64,000 nt of DNA, taken from the NCBI RefSeq assembly GCF_038502225.1, contig NW_027195366.1, positions 12,501 through 76,500 of the forward strand. The letters run 5' to 3'. The position numbers and the translations under genes were made by a program. Below, piece after piece: positions 31,074-44,427 of the stretch (its first letter is position 1; each line of letters starts with the position of its first letter). Under the pieces are notes generated by a model that had not been told where the DNA came from, did not search any database, and was given only the letters and a program-made list of their open reading frames with translations. The stretch comes from Cherax quadricarinatus (Eukaryota > Arthropoda > Malacostraca > Decapoda > Parastacidae).

Positions 31074-34000
31074 TATCACACTGGCCGATTCCCACCAAGG
31101 CAGGGTGTCCCGAAAAAGAAAAACTTTCACCATCATTCACTCCATCACTGTCTTGCCAGAAGGGTGCTTTACACTACAGTTTTTAAACTGCAACATTAAC
31201 ACCCCTCCTTCAGAGTGCAGGCACTGTACTTCCCATCTCCAGGACTCAAGTCCGGCCTGCCGGTTTCCCTGAACCAATTCATAAATGTTACTTTGCTCAC
31301 ACTCCAACGGCACGACAAGTATTAAAAACCATTTGTCTCCATTCACTCATATCAAACACGCTCACGCATGCCTGCTGGAAGTCCAAGCACACAAAACCTC
31401 CTTTACCCCCTCCCTCCAACCTTTCCTAGGCCGACCCCTACCCCGCCTTCCTTCCACTACAGACTGATACACTCTTGAAGTCATTCTGTTTCGCTCCATT
31501 CTCTTTACATGTCCGAACAGCCTCAACAACCCTTCCTCAGCCCTCTGGACAACAGTTTTGGTAATCCCGCACCTCCTCCTAACTTCCAAACTACGAATTC
31601 TCTGCATTATATTTACACCACACATTGCCCTCAGACATGACATCTCCACTGCCTCCAGCCTTCTCCTCGCTGCAACATTCATCACCCATGCTTCACACCC
31701 ATATAAGAGCGTTGGTAAAACTATACTCTCATACATTCCCCTCTTTGCCTCCAAGGACAAAGTTCTTTGTCTCCACAGACTCCTAAGTGCACCACTCACC
31801 CTTTTCCCCTCATCAATTCTATGATTCACCTCATCTTTCATAGACCCATCCGCTGACACGTCCACTCCCAAATATCTGAATACATTCACCTCCTCCATAC
31901 TCTCTCCCTCCAATCTGATATCCAATCTTTCATCACCTAATCTTTTTGTTATCCTCATAACCTTACTCTTTCCTGTATTCACTTTTAATTTTCTTCTTTT
32001 GCATACCCTACCAAATTCATCCACCAATCTCTGCAACTTCTCTTCAGAATCTCCCAAGAGCACAGTGTCATCAGCAAAGAGCAACTGTGACAACTCCCAC
32101 TTTGTGTGATTCTTTATCTTTTAACTCCACGCCTCTTGACAAGACCCTCGCATTTACTTCTCTTACAACCCCATCTATAAATATATTAAACAACCACGGT
32201 GACATCACACATCCTTGTCTAAGGCCTACTTTTACTGGGAAATAATTTCCCTCTTTCCTACATACTCTAACTTGAGCCTCACTATCCTCGTAAAAACTCT
32301 TCACTGCTTTCAGTAACCTAACTCCTACACCATACACCTGCAACATCTGCCACATTGCCCCCCTATCCACCCTGTCATACGCCTTTTCAAAATCCATAAA
32401 TGCCACAAAGACCTCTTTAGCCTTATCTAAATACTGTTCACTTATATGTTTCACTGTAAACACCTGGTCCATACACCCCCTACCTTTCCTAAAGCCTCCT
32501 TGTTCATCTGCTATCCTATTTTCCGTCTTACTCTTAATTCTTTCAATAATAACTCTACCATACACTTTACCAGGTATACTCAACAGACTTATCCCCCTAT
32601 AATTTTTGCACTCTCTTTTATCCCCTTTGCCTTTATACAAAGGAACTATGCATGCTCTCTGCCAATCCCTAGGTACCTTACCCTCTTCCATACATTTATT
32701 AAATAATTGCACCAACCACTCCAAAACTATATCCCCACCTGCTTTTAACATTTCTATCTTTATCCCATCAATCCCGGCTGCCTTACCCCCTTTCATTTTA
32801 CCTACTGCCTCACGAACTTCCCTCACACTCACAACTGGCTCTTCCCCACTCCTACAAGATGTTATTCCTCGTTGCCCTATACACGAAATCACAGCTTCCC
32901 TAACTTCATCAACATTTAACAATTCCTCAAAATATTCCCTCCATCTTCCCAATACCTCTAACTCTCCATTTAATAACTCTCCTCTCCTATTTTTAACTGA
33001 CAAATCCATTTGTTCTCTAGGCTTCCTTAACTTGTTAATCTCACTCCAAAACTTTTTCTTATTTTCAACAAAATTTGTTGACAACATCTCACCCACTCTC
33101 TCATTTGCTCTCTTTTTACATTGCTTCACCACTCCCTTAACCTCTCTTTTTTTCTCCATATACTCTTCCCTCCTTGCATCACTTCTACTTTGTAAAAACT
33201 TCTCATATGCTAACTTCTCCCTTACTACTCTCTTTACATCATCATTTCACCAATCGCTCCTCTTCCCTCCCGCACCCACTTTCCTGTAACCTCAAACTTC
33301 TGCTGAACACTCTAACACTACATTTTTATACCTACCCCATACCTCTTCGACCCCATTGCCTATGCTCTCATTAGCCCATCTATCCTCCAATAGCTGTTTA
33401 TGACTTACCCTAACTGCCTCCTCTTTTAGTTTATAAACCTTCACCTCTCTCTTCCCTGATGCTTCTATTCTCCTTGTATCCCATCTACCTTTTAATCTGT
33501 GTAGCTACAACTAGAAAGTGATCTGATATATCTGTGGCCCCTCTATAAACATGTACATCCTGAAGTCTACTAAACAGTCTTTTATCTACCAATACATAAT
33601 CCAACAAACTACTGTCATTTCGCCCTACATCATATCTTGTATACTTATTTATCCTCTTTTTCTTAATATATAGATTACCTATAACTAAACCCTTTTCTAT
33701 ACAAAGTTCAATCATTTACACCTGGCACCCCAAACTTACCTACCACACCCTCTCTAAAAGTTTCTCCTACTTTAGCATTCAGGTACCCTATCACAATTAC
33801 TCTCTCACTTGGTTCAAAGGCTCCTATACATTCACTTAACATCTCCCAAAATCTCTCTCTCTCCTCTGCATTCCTCTCTTCTCCAGGTGCATACACGCTT
33901 ATTATGACCCACTTTTCGCATCCAACCTTTACTTTAATCCACATAATTCTTGAATTTACACATTCATATTCTCTTTTCTCCTTCCATAACTGATCCTTCA

Positions 34001-34616
34001 ACATTACTGCCACCCCTTCCTTTGCTCTAACTCTCTCAGATACTGCAGATTTAATCCCATTTATTTCCCCCCAATGAAACTCTCCTACCCCCTTCAGATT
34101 TATTTCACTTAGGGCCAGGACATCCAACTTCTTTTCATTCATAACATCAGCAATCATCTGTTTCTTGTCATCTGCACTACATCCACGCACATTCAAGCAT
34201 CCCAGTTTTATAAAGCTTTTCTTCTTCTCTTTTTTAGTAAATATCTAAAGGAGAAGGGGTTACTAGCCCATTGCTCCCGGCATTTTAGTCGCCTCATACG
34301 ACACGCATGGCTTACGGAGGAAAGATTCTTTTCCACTTCCCCATGGACAATAGAAGAAATAAAGAAGAACAAGAGCTATTTAGAAAAAGGAGAAAAACCT
34401 AGATGTATGTATATATATATGCATGTGCGTGTCTGTGAAGTGTGACGAAAGTGTAAGTAGGAGTAGCAAGATATCCCTGTAATCTAGCGTGTTTATGAGA
34501 CAGAAAAAGAAACCAGAAATCCTACCATCTTGCAAAACAGTTACAGGTTTCTGTTTCACAGTCATCTGGCAGGACCGTAGTACTTCCCTGGGTGGTTGCT
34601 GTCTACCAACCTACTA

Positions 34617-34617
<1 letters not shown>
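31071..34617 (-). pseudogene. Near-full-length RTE retrotransposon, frameshifted
   Basis: The copy covers the same 5' UTR (starts GGTAGTAGGTTGGTAGACAG on minus), endonuclease, RT and 3' UTR as the intact element at 45050-48634. Its frame is broken into pieces: endonuclease N-terminal part 34196-33708, endonuclease C-terminal part 33715-33485, linker and RT 33159-32071, and C-terminal part 32093-31362. By comparison there is a two-base loss in a GT run near 32105 just before FADD, a deletion of about 16 bases near 33715, and changes around 33250 and 33500. Both ends sit in (TA)n DNA, so a target-site duplication cannot be distinguished. Confidence 0.88.

Positions 34618-34683
<66 letters not shown>
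34618..34683. repeat. (AT)n microsatellite
   Basis: About 33 AT units between the RTE 5' end and the duplicated SINE. Confidence 0.95.
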
Positions 34684-34685
<2 letters not shown>

Positions 34686-35155
34686 CTAATGCATGCAGGG
34701 GATGAGATGAAAAGCTGTAAGCCTTCTTCCTGAAAGCTGGCTGCCTTGGATCAAAACGTGTAGCGCATGCTGCACGCCAAGGTATTGGTCCAGTGTGGAT
34801 AGATTGGTAAAGCACTGCGTACCTTGTCCTAAGGTTCGTAGGTTCGAGTCTCCTTCAGCCAGAGATCAGTGTTTGTGTATATTTCGCATGCTCTCGCGAA
34901 TTCCTTGCATTGTTCAAATCTCTAGTAAGGCTGATGCATGCAGGGGATGAGATGAAAAGCTGTAAGCCTTCTTCCTGAAAGCTGGCTGCCTTGGATCAAA
35001 ACGTGTAGCGCATGCTGCACGCCAAGGTATTGGTCCAGTGTGGATAGATTGGTAAAGCACTGCGTACCTTGTCCTAAGGTTCGTAGGTTCGAGTCTCCTT
35101 CAGCCAGAGATCAGTGTTTGTGTATATTTCGCATGCTCTCGCGAATTCCTTGCAT
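34684..35155 (+). mobile_element. tRNA-derived SINE (type 2), tandemly duplicated
   Basis: Two almost identical copies of about 245 bp (34684-34927 and 34928-35155). Each contains an A-box-like GTGGATAGATTGGTAAAGCAC and a B-box-like GGTTCGAGTCT. They are spaced as in a tRNA and end in CCTTCAGCCA, which could pair partly with TTGGTCCA upstream. The T-stem pairs poorly, so this is a tRNA-derived SINE and not a tRNA gene. The tail GCATGCTCTCGCGAATTCC precedes the junction, and the second copy runs into AT-rich DNA. Confidence 0.7.
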
Positions 35156-35189
35156 ATATATATGTATATATGTATATATATATATGCAT

Positions 35190-35392
35190 GCAATAAGATC
35201 ACGATAAACAGGTGATTTTAGAATATGCAAAACAACCAATTTTAGAATATGCAAAACAACCAATATGAAAAAACAGTGAAATTCCAAGCGTTTTCGTGGC
35301 TTTTCACATTATCAAGGAACTAGTTCCTTGATAATGTGAGAAGTCACAAAAACGCTTGGAGTTTCACTATTCTTTCACAGTCGCTGTGTTGA
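35190..35392. mobile_element. Penelope-like element termini, tail-to-tail
   Basis: CAATAAGATCACGATAAACAGGTG is the reverse complement of the terminal sequence at 39336-39362. It is followed by GAATATGCAAAACAACCA twice and then a foldback whose centre (35305-35338) is a perfect 34 bp palindrome (CACATTATCAAGGAACT and its complement). Both arms carry the AACGCTTGGAGTTTCACT-type terminus of the Penelope-like elements, so two 3' ends are fused here. Confidence 0.75.
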
Positions 35393-37552
<2,160 letters not shown>

Positions 37553-37555
<3 letters not shown>

Positions 37556-39358
37556 TAGGAAAAATCCCCTAGAAACCGTTAACAGCAATTTCAATAAAAC
37601 AATAAAACTTCTACTGAAAGGCAAAGATGAACTAGTCAAACAATTTACTTCCACTAATCCATCTTTACCTTACATGTATGGACTAATAAAAACACACAAA
37701 CCAGGGAATCCAGTCAGACCAATTATTAGCTCCATAGGGTCAGTTTCATATAAATTATCCAATTGGCTTGTTGATATTTTGAGCCCTATTGTTGGCAAAA
37801 TTTCTAGCTTTAATGTTAAAAACAACATAGACTTGGTTGATAAATTAAGCTCCTTGACTGACTTAAATGATTTTAACATGGTTAGTTTTGATGTTACTTC
37901 CTTGTTTACGAAAGTTCCTGTTGATGATTTATTAAGTTTCTTATCTGAAGAACTCGTTAACTATGATTTACCATTGCCAGTTCCTACTATCATTAAACTT
38001 ATTAAACTCTGCATTGTTGATGCAAAATTTGTATTTAATGATAAGTTTTACACTCAGAAGTTTGGTATGGCAATGGGAAATCCTCTTTCACCTGTTCTTA
38101 GTAACCTATACATGGAATTTTTTGAAACAAGGTTGCTTAACACAATCCTCCCTAATAGAGCTAAATGGTTCAGATATGTTGATGATATTTTGTGTCTTAT
38201 GCCCAAAAATGTAGATATACACCATTTTCTTGGAAAATTAAATAGCTTAGCCCATTCTATAAACTTTACTGTTGAGTTTGAAGAAAATAACTCATTGCCT
38301 TTTCTAGATGTTTTAATTATTAAGGGTAATAATGAATTCAAATTTAAAATTTACAGAAAACCTACAAATAACTGTTCCTATGTCCACTATTATTCCTCGC
38401 ATCAAGATAGTCAAACTGTCTGTTTTCTCATCAATGTTTTTGAGAGCTTTACTAATTTGTAGTCCTGAGTTCATAGATGAGGAAATATCCAAAATTTATG
38501 AAATAGGTAATGATTTAAAATACCCAAGAAATGTAATTGATAAATCTTTTAAAGTTGCTAGAAACACTTTTTATAATCCAAAAAGGGGCAACCAGCCTTA
38601 TTCAACTAAAGATATGTGGGTTCTCCCTTACCATGAAAACTTGGTTGATATGCCTTCTCTTCTTAAGACTTTTAATATTAAAGTTGTATTCAAAAATCTT
38701 GATACAGTAAAAAAAAACTTTTGATAAAGAATTCCCCCCAAAATGCTGATGGATGTGTCTATAAGATTCCTTGTAAAAATTGCGATAAAGTTTATTACGG
38801 TCAAACTGGTAAAAATCTCGAACTAAGATTAAAACAACATAAATATAGCATTAGAACTGGACAAGATTCCAATGCTCTATTTAGTCATGTAAGAGATTTT
38901 AACCATCCAATTGATTTTCAAAAAGTTGAGAAAGTAGTATCAAGCAAGTCCATGGTCGACAGGAATATAATTGAATCTTGTTTCATAAAAAGCAGTTTTG
39001 ACAGTAATATGAATATTTCCTTTGGTTTATATAAATTAGATCCATTTATAATTAATAGAATTTGGGAAGAATTTAATAATACACTGGACAAATAATTTTT
39101 AAATTTTCTAGGGTAGAATAGCTTGGGGGTGAGTTGTGCAAAGGACCTATCCAAGTTGGGTCGCCGCGCGTCACGTGTTTAACCGTTGTGGGATCTGATA
39201 GTGAGGTGCTGGCCGGACCCCTTATATAGCTTCCTTGGATGCTTTACTTTCATAGTTCCTTGATAATGTGAGTAGTCACGAAGGCGCTTGGAGTTTCTCT
39301 ATTCTTTCAGAGTGGTTGTTTTGCATATTTTGAAATCACCTGTTTACTGTGATCTTAT

Positions 39359-39360
<2 letters not shown>
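37553..39360 (+). pseudogene. Penelope-like element, copy 2, frameshifted
   Basis: Plus-strand copy, inverted relative to copy 1 and starting at the equivalent of its LRKNPLETVNSN. It is nearly identical in sequence. The frame is broken twice: a two-base loss near 38409 (after YYSSHQD) and an A-run change near 38708 before the GIY-YIG part (38721-39095). RT motifs including FRYVDDILC are present. The 3' UTR carries GGCCGGACCCCTTATATAGC and ends ...CACCTGTTTACTGTGATCTTATTGCAT, directly followed by (AT)n. Two frameshifts make it inactive. Confidence 0.88.

Positions 39361-39437
<77 letters not shown>
39361..39437. repeat. (AT)n microsatellite
   Basis: About 38 AT units abutting the Penelope-like element 3' terminus. 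Confidence 0.95.
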
Positions 39438-39439
<2 letters not shown>

Positions 39440-39545
39440 ACAACAACACTGCGACTTGCCGAGGGCTGAAACCCATGTTTTTGTCCCGCCTTATGGTGAG
39501 CGAAAATCACAAGGCGCTCTAACCCACACAGTTCGACTGTCCTTA
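39438..39545 (-). mobile_element. tRNA-derived SINE (type 3)
   Basis: The minus strand reads GTGGGTTAGAGCGCCTTGTG (A-box-like), CTCACCATAAGGCGGGAC, then ATGGGTTTCAGCCCTCGGC (B-box-like) and a CAA-rich tail (GTGTTGTTGTTGA). The layout is tRNA-like but stems are imperfect. It is a short SINE or a decayed tRNA pseudogene. Confidence 0.55.
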
Positions 39546-39739
39546 ATCCGCCTCTAAAGATTTTATGTTGGGTGGATCAGCGAGCTCACAGGAAGTCTGG
39601 GTAAATTGACCAAAAACTACACTGAGAGGGTTATTCAGATCACTATAATCAGAGTCGCCAGAAATTTTCTCATATCTCCTTACAAACAAAATCTCTCTGC
39701 CTCTCTCCCTCACTATCTCTCCCTCTTTTACTATCCCTC

Positions 39740-39747
<8 letters not shown>

Positions 39748-39835
<88 letters not shown>

Positions 39836-40550
39836 GTCTCATCCCCAGTCAGTTCCAGTCTTCCAGCCTTCATTTTTCCACTCTTGAATTTACACTACTT
39901 ACACAGTCCTTCCACACAGTCATCATTCTTACTTTCTTCTCCTCCTCTCTTTTTTTCCTCTTCCTCTTCTTTTTCCTCTTTCTTCCTCTTCTTTTTTCTC
40001 TTCTTTTTCTTTCGCTTCGTATTTTTATCATCTTCCTCTTCCTCTCTCTCCTTGTCCCTCTTTTTCTCCTCTTTCTTCTTCTCCTTCTCCACCCCCTCCT
40101 CGTCCCTCTTTATCTCCTCTTTCTCATCATTTACCCCTCCTTGTCCCCCTTTATTTCCTCCTATTCCTCTTCCTCCTCCTCCCACTAAATTCTCAACACT
40201 CCCACACATTCCTGCTTCCACTCTCCCTCAATTAGAAGCCCTTAGTAACCCGGCCAACACCCAGGGAGCCAACATGTCCAGCCCCCTTTCCTTGTTCTCA
40301 GCCCCACCCCTCTCTCCCAGTCCAGCTCCAATCCCCCATTCATTCCCCAGCCCCTTCACCTAATTCTAGCTACACACCTTCCCTTTCTACCATTCCCAGC
40401 ACCCCCAATTACCCCAATTCGAGCGCCATGTTTTCCAGTCATGTATCCAGTTTTGGTCCAACACTTACCCCTCTCCCTCGATTCAACCCCACCACCAACA
40501 TTTCGCTCTAAGAAGAGCTTTAAGGATTAATCGCTGTTCCAATCTGCATC
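39748..40550. repeat. (CT)n then pyrimidine-rich low complexity
   Basis: (CT)n at 39748-39832, then a TCC/TTC-rich run to about 40160, then C-rich imperfect CCCCAGTCCAGCTCC-like text to about 40500. Open frames here are compositional (Ser/Phe-rich or Glu/Lys-rich). Confidence 0.85.
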
Positions 40551-40559
40551 GTACCATAT

Positions 40560-40628
40560 TTTCCGGCATATAAGGCGCACGTTTTCTTGACAAAATGTCT
40601 TGGAAAATCAGCCTGCGCCTTATATGCT
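40560..40628. mobile_element. Possible small inverted-repeat DNA element
   Basis: GCATATAAGGCGCA (40563-40576) and its exact complement TGCGCCTTATATGC (40612-40625) flank 35 bases. The TTTTCCGG...TATAAGGCGCAC phrase resembles termini of small DNA transposons in other animals, which is from memory. No target-site duplication was identified. Confidence 0.45.
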
Positions 40629-40848
40629 CAAGGTCAGGGTAAAGGATAGGCTTTGGATTATGATTGAATAGTTATTTACTGACGTTGCGTTACAACCGCT
40701 CGTGCGATTCATATGCCAGAAAATACTACATTTCTTCTTAATTCCTGTGGACAGAGCAATTGTCACTCACTGATCAGCAAGTGTAAAGAGAGCAAAAGGA
40801 GATAGGCGAGAAGAATTAAATAGTAAGAGGATCAGGCAGGACTAAAAT

Positions 40849-40883
40849 GAGACCTGGACAGGCTGCAAGCCTGTCCAGGTCTC
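40849..40883. repeat. Perfect 16 bp hairpin with 3-base loop
   Basis: GAGACCTGGACAGGCT, loop GCA, then the exact complement AGCCTGTCCAGGTCTC. It lies at the 5' edge of a LINE B fragment and may mark its truncated junction. Confidence 0.9.
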
Positions 40884-40899
40884 ACCATATACAAAGTCA

Positions 40900-41639
40900 T
40901 GAAGATCGCGGAAGACCAAAGACGACTGCAGAGTATAGGCTAGGTAGCCAAAGACTGCAAACGTCACTCAGGGAAGAGGGTCTTGGGATGAGTATAATAC
41001 CGAGCACATCTCCTGATGTGCACATCAATCAGGTAACTGCTGCAGCTTATAGGCGCCTGGCAAAACTGTGAATAACGTTCTGATACCTAAGTAAGGAGTC
41101 GTTCAAGACACTGTACACCGTGTACGTCAGGCCCGTATTGGGGTATGTAGCACCAGTTTGGAACCCACAACTGGTCAAGCACGTCAAGAAATTAGATAAA
41201 GTGCAAAGGTTTGCAACAAGAGTAGTCCCAGTGCTAAGGTTAAGGAAAATCGGCCTCACGACATTGGAGGACAGGAGGGTTAGGGAAGACATGATAACGA
41301 CATATAAAATACTGTCAGGAATTAACAGGATGTTTCAGAGATAGGACACAGAAGCAAGGGGTCTCAGCTAGCAGTTGAAGACTCGGATAAGTCAAAGGGA
41401 TGTTAGGAAGTATTTCATCAGTCATAGAGTTGTCAGGAAGTGGAATAGTCTGGCAAGTGACGTAGTGGAGGCAGGAACCATAGTTTTAAAGCGAGGTTTG
41501 ATAAAGCTCATGGAGCAGGGAGAGAGAGGACCTAGTAGAGATGAGTGAAGAGGCGGGTCCAGGAGTTATGATTCGACCCCCAGCAACCAAAAGGAGGGGT
41601 AAAAATAGGTGAGTACGCGCGCGCGGGCACGCGCGTACA

Positions 41640-41641
<2 letters not shown>
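40900..41641 (+). pseudogene. LINE family B, 3' part
   Basis: Matches 2440-3178 throughout (for example TTGGGATGAGTATAATACCG, GTCAAGCACGTCAAGAAATTAG). A coding remnant at 41120-41344 holds YVRPVLGYVAPVWNPQLV and RRVREDMITTYKIL. Stops and indels break it. The 3' UTR has GAGGCGGGTCCAGGAGTTATG and ends in TAGGTGAGTACGCGCGCGCG before (CA)n. Confidence 0.7.
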
Positions 41642-41700
<59 letters not shown>

Positions 41701-41865
41701 CTTTAAGACGAGGTATGATAAAGCTCATGTAGCAGGGAGAGAGAGGACTTAGTAGCGTTCAGTGTACAGGCGGGGCCAGGAGCTGAGTCTCGACCCCTGC
41801 AACTACAATTAGGCGAGTACAATTAGGCGAGTACAATTAGGTGAGTACACAAACACACACACATT
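41642..41865 (+). mobile_element. (CA)n and a second LINE B 3' end
   Basis: (CA)n at 41642-41699. It is followed by another copy of the LINE B terminus (GGCGGGGCCAGGAGCTGAGT, then CAACTACAATTAGGCGAGTA repeated in a short tandem) ending in ACACACACACA. This is the same serial arrangement as at 21050-21765. Confidence 0.7.
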
Positions 41866-41939
41866 AAAGAGGCCAAGTGTCTTTCGAGTGCCCTTGTCAA
41901 CTAGTAACTACTACTACTACTACTACTGCTACTACACAC

Positions 41940-42095
41940 GCAGCCAGGTCACACTGGTGCGCCAGGTCACACTAGTGCACCAGGTCACACTAGTGCGCCA
42001 GGTCACTGGTGCACCATGCCACACTAGTGCACCAGGCCACACTAGTGCACCAGGTCACACTAGTGCACCAGGTCACACTAGTGCACCAGGCCACA
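41940..42095. repeat. 18 bp minisatellite, about 8 units
   Basis: CACCAGGTCACACTAGTG units with small variants. ACTAGT and CCAGG are palindromic or near-palindromic within the unit. Confidence 0.92.
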
Positions 42096-42221
42096 CTTAA
42101 TCATCCACTACCTACCAACTTCTTACTAACCAACATTTATCTCTCGCTGGAACTACTGAATTATATATTTTAAAAAAAACATTCATTCGCCACTATGAGA
42201 AGAGGTGGTATGACGTGAGAG

Positions 42222-43450
42222 GTTAGTGGAAGAGGGGTTAGTGGAAGAGGGGTTAGTGGAAGAGGGGTTAGTGGAAGAGGGGTTAGTGGAAGAGGGGTTA
42301 GTGGAAGAGGGGTTAGTGGAAGAAGGGTTAGTGGAAGAGGGGTTAGTGGAAGAGGGGTTAGTGGAAGAGGGGTTAGTGGAAGAGGGGTTAGTGGAAGAGG
42401 GGTTAGTGGAAGAGGGGTTAGTGGAAGAGGGGTTAGTGGAAGAGGGGTTAGTGGAAGAGGGGTTAGTGGAAGAGGGGTTAGTGGAAGAGGGGTTAGTGGA
42501 AGAGGGGTTAGTGGAAGAAGGGTTAGTGGAAGAGGGGTTAGTGGAAGAGGGGTTAGTGGAAGAGGGGTTAGTGGAAGAGGGGTTAGTGGAAGAGGGGTTA
42601 GTGGTAGAGGGGTTAGTGGAAGAGGGGTTAGTGGAAGAGGGGTTAGTGGAAGAGGGGTTAGTGGAAGAGGGGTTAGTGGAAGAGGGGTTAGTGGAAGAGG
42701 GGTTAGTGGAAGAGGGGTTAGTGAAAGAGGGGTTAGTGGAAGAGGGGTTAGTGGAAGAGGGGTTAGTGGAAGAGGGGTTAGTGGAAGAGGGGTTAGTGGA
42801 AGAGGGGTTAGTGGAAGAGGGGTTAGTGGAAGAGGGGTTAGTGGAAGAGGGGTTAGTGGAAGAGGGGTTAGTGGAAGAGGGGTTAGTGGAAGAGGGGTTA
42901 GTGGAAGAGGGGTTAGTGGAAGAGGGGTTAGTGGAAGAGGGGTTAGTGAAAGAGGGGTTAGTGGAAGAGGGGTTAGTGTAAGAGGGGTTAGTGGAAGAGG
43001 GGTTAGTGGAAGAGGGGTTAGTGGAAGAGGGGTTAGTGGAAGAGGGGTTAGTGAAAGAGGGGTTAGTGAAAGAGGGGTTAGTGGAAGAGGGGTTAGGGGA
43101 AGAGGGGTGAGGGTAAGAGGGGTTAGTGGAAGAGGGGTTAGTGAAAGAGGGGTTAGTGAAAGAGGGGTTAGTGGAAGAGGGGTTAGTGGAAGAGGGGTTA
43201 GTGGAAGAGGGGTTAGTGGAAGAGGGGTCAGTGGAAGAGGGGTTAGTGGAAGAGGGGTTAGTGGAAGAGGGGTTAGTGGAAGAGGGGTTAGTGGAAGAGG
43301 GGTTAGTGGAAGAGGGGTTAGTGGAAGTGGGGTTAGTGGAAGAGGGGTTAGTGGAAGAAGGGTTAGTGGAAGAGGGGTTAGTGGAAGTGGGGTTAGTGGA
43401 GAAGGGTTAGTGAAAGAGGGGTTAGTGGAAGAGGGGTTAGTGGAAGAGGG
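42222..43450. repeat. 15 bp minisatellite, about 82 units
   Basis: GTTAGTGGAAGAGGG repeated almost perfectly for 1.2 kb, with strong G/C strand asymmetry (the plus strand has almost no C). All six frames give long repetitive open frames (VEEGL, VSGRG, LTPLP) without protein features. Nothing is recognised from 43451 to 43911. Confidence 0.97.
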
Positions 43451-43911
43451 GCTACTTAAGGAGAGAATAATGAAGGTAACTAATAAAGGTGAGGTGTTTA
43501 GTGTGGATACAAAATCGACGACAATGTTGGTCCAGTAAGTTAGTTTCTGTCGAAACATCAAAAAACATAATTTAACATTAAAGGCGAAATTGTCAACGAG
43601 AAGGTCAGTTCGAATGCGCAGACCAGCGCGGATATTAGATTATTCGTGCTCTCTGGCAGAGTAAACATTAACCCTCTGCTAAATATTAAAACCATCTAGG
43701 AGTCTTTCAGAGACGTGCCGGGTGCTTTTCCGTATGACATTTGCATGTAAATTGTGTGTGGACAATTAATAAACATGTGAGCGAGGTTTCCCACACCCAA
43801 GAGCGATGGGAAGATGTTAGTCAGGAGCCTAAAAGCAGTTTGATGGGATATACTTTTTCTTTGGACTCGGGCAATGTTGTGATGTAAATGGGTTACAAAA
43901 CCTTGAAGATG

Positions 43912-44045
43912 AGAAATGAGACACTTCTGCAACACTTGGGAATCTTTATTGAGGAAACGTTTCGCCAGCCAGTGGCTTCTTCAGTGCAACACAGTTTTTC
44001 TCTTCACTGGCTGGCGAAACGTTTCCACAAGACTCCCAAATTACA
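43912..44045. repeat. Hairpin-core repeat, foldback
   Basis: GAAACGTTTC (43954-43963), stem GCCA/TGGC (43964-43976), TTCTTCAG. This is followed by an inverted partner CACTGGCTGGCGAAACGTTTCC (44005-44026). The left flank TTCTGCAACACTTGGGAATC recurs inverted as GACTCCCAAATTACACACG. Confidence 0.7.
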
Positions 44046-44059
44046 CACGTATCTCACGT

Positions 44060-44219
44060 GGTATGGTTTGCAAACAAACCATACCACGGGGGGGATTGAA
44101 CCCGCGGTCAGAGTCTCAAAACTCCAGACCGTCGCGTTAGCTGGTCCAGTGGCTAACGCGACGGTCTGGAGTTTTGAGACTCTCTGACCCCGGGTTCAAT
44201 CCCGCCCGAGGTATGGTTT
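44060..44219. mobile_element. tRNA-derived SINE (type 1), head-to-head pair
   Basis: A minus copy (about 44150 to 44076) and a plus copy (44141-44219) share the head CTGGTCCAGTGG at 44140-44151. The plus copy shows an A-box-like TGGTCCAGTGGCTAACGCG and a B-box GGGTTCAATCCCG (44192-44204). A smaller palindrome (44060-44069 with 44076-44085, GGTATGGTTT/AAACCATACC) extends the left end. The anticodon arm is not canonical, so these are SINE copies. The pair forms an extended perfect-stem cruciform candidate. Confidence 0.75.
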
Positions 44220-44427
44220 ACACACGTGTCATTTTTCACCGATATCGTGGGACGTGCGGAGTTTCCGGGAGAGTACCGGGAAATACCTAGCAAACAGTAA
44301 TTTTTCTTGTGGAAGATTGGCAGATCGTGATTAACGGATTCACTTGCCCAGTCTTGCGTGTCTGTCCTGAAAGTCAGTTTGTCCAGATATCAAGCACAAA
44401 AAAGACTTAATGGTTTCTAGAAATCAA

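Noticed and set aside
31285..33374. Plus-strand open frames over the RTE copies (also 45273-47289)
   Set aside because: They are antisense shadows of the RTE coding strand and recur identically in both copies.
42170..43561. LTPLP, VEEGL and VSGRG repeat proteins
   Set aside because: The 15 bp minisatellite is read in different frames; no unique flanking coding sequence.
44141..44219. Functional tRNA gene
   Set aside because: A- and B-box-like motifs are present but the acceptor and anticodon arms do not pair properly, and the sequence recurs as a dispersed repeat. The same applies to 34684-35155 and 39438-39545.
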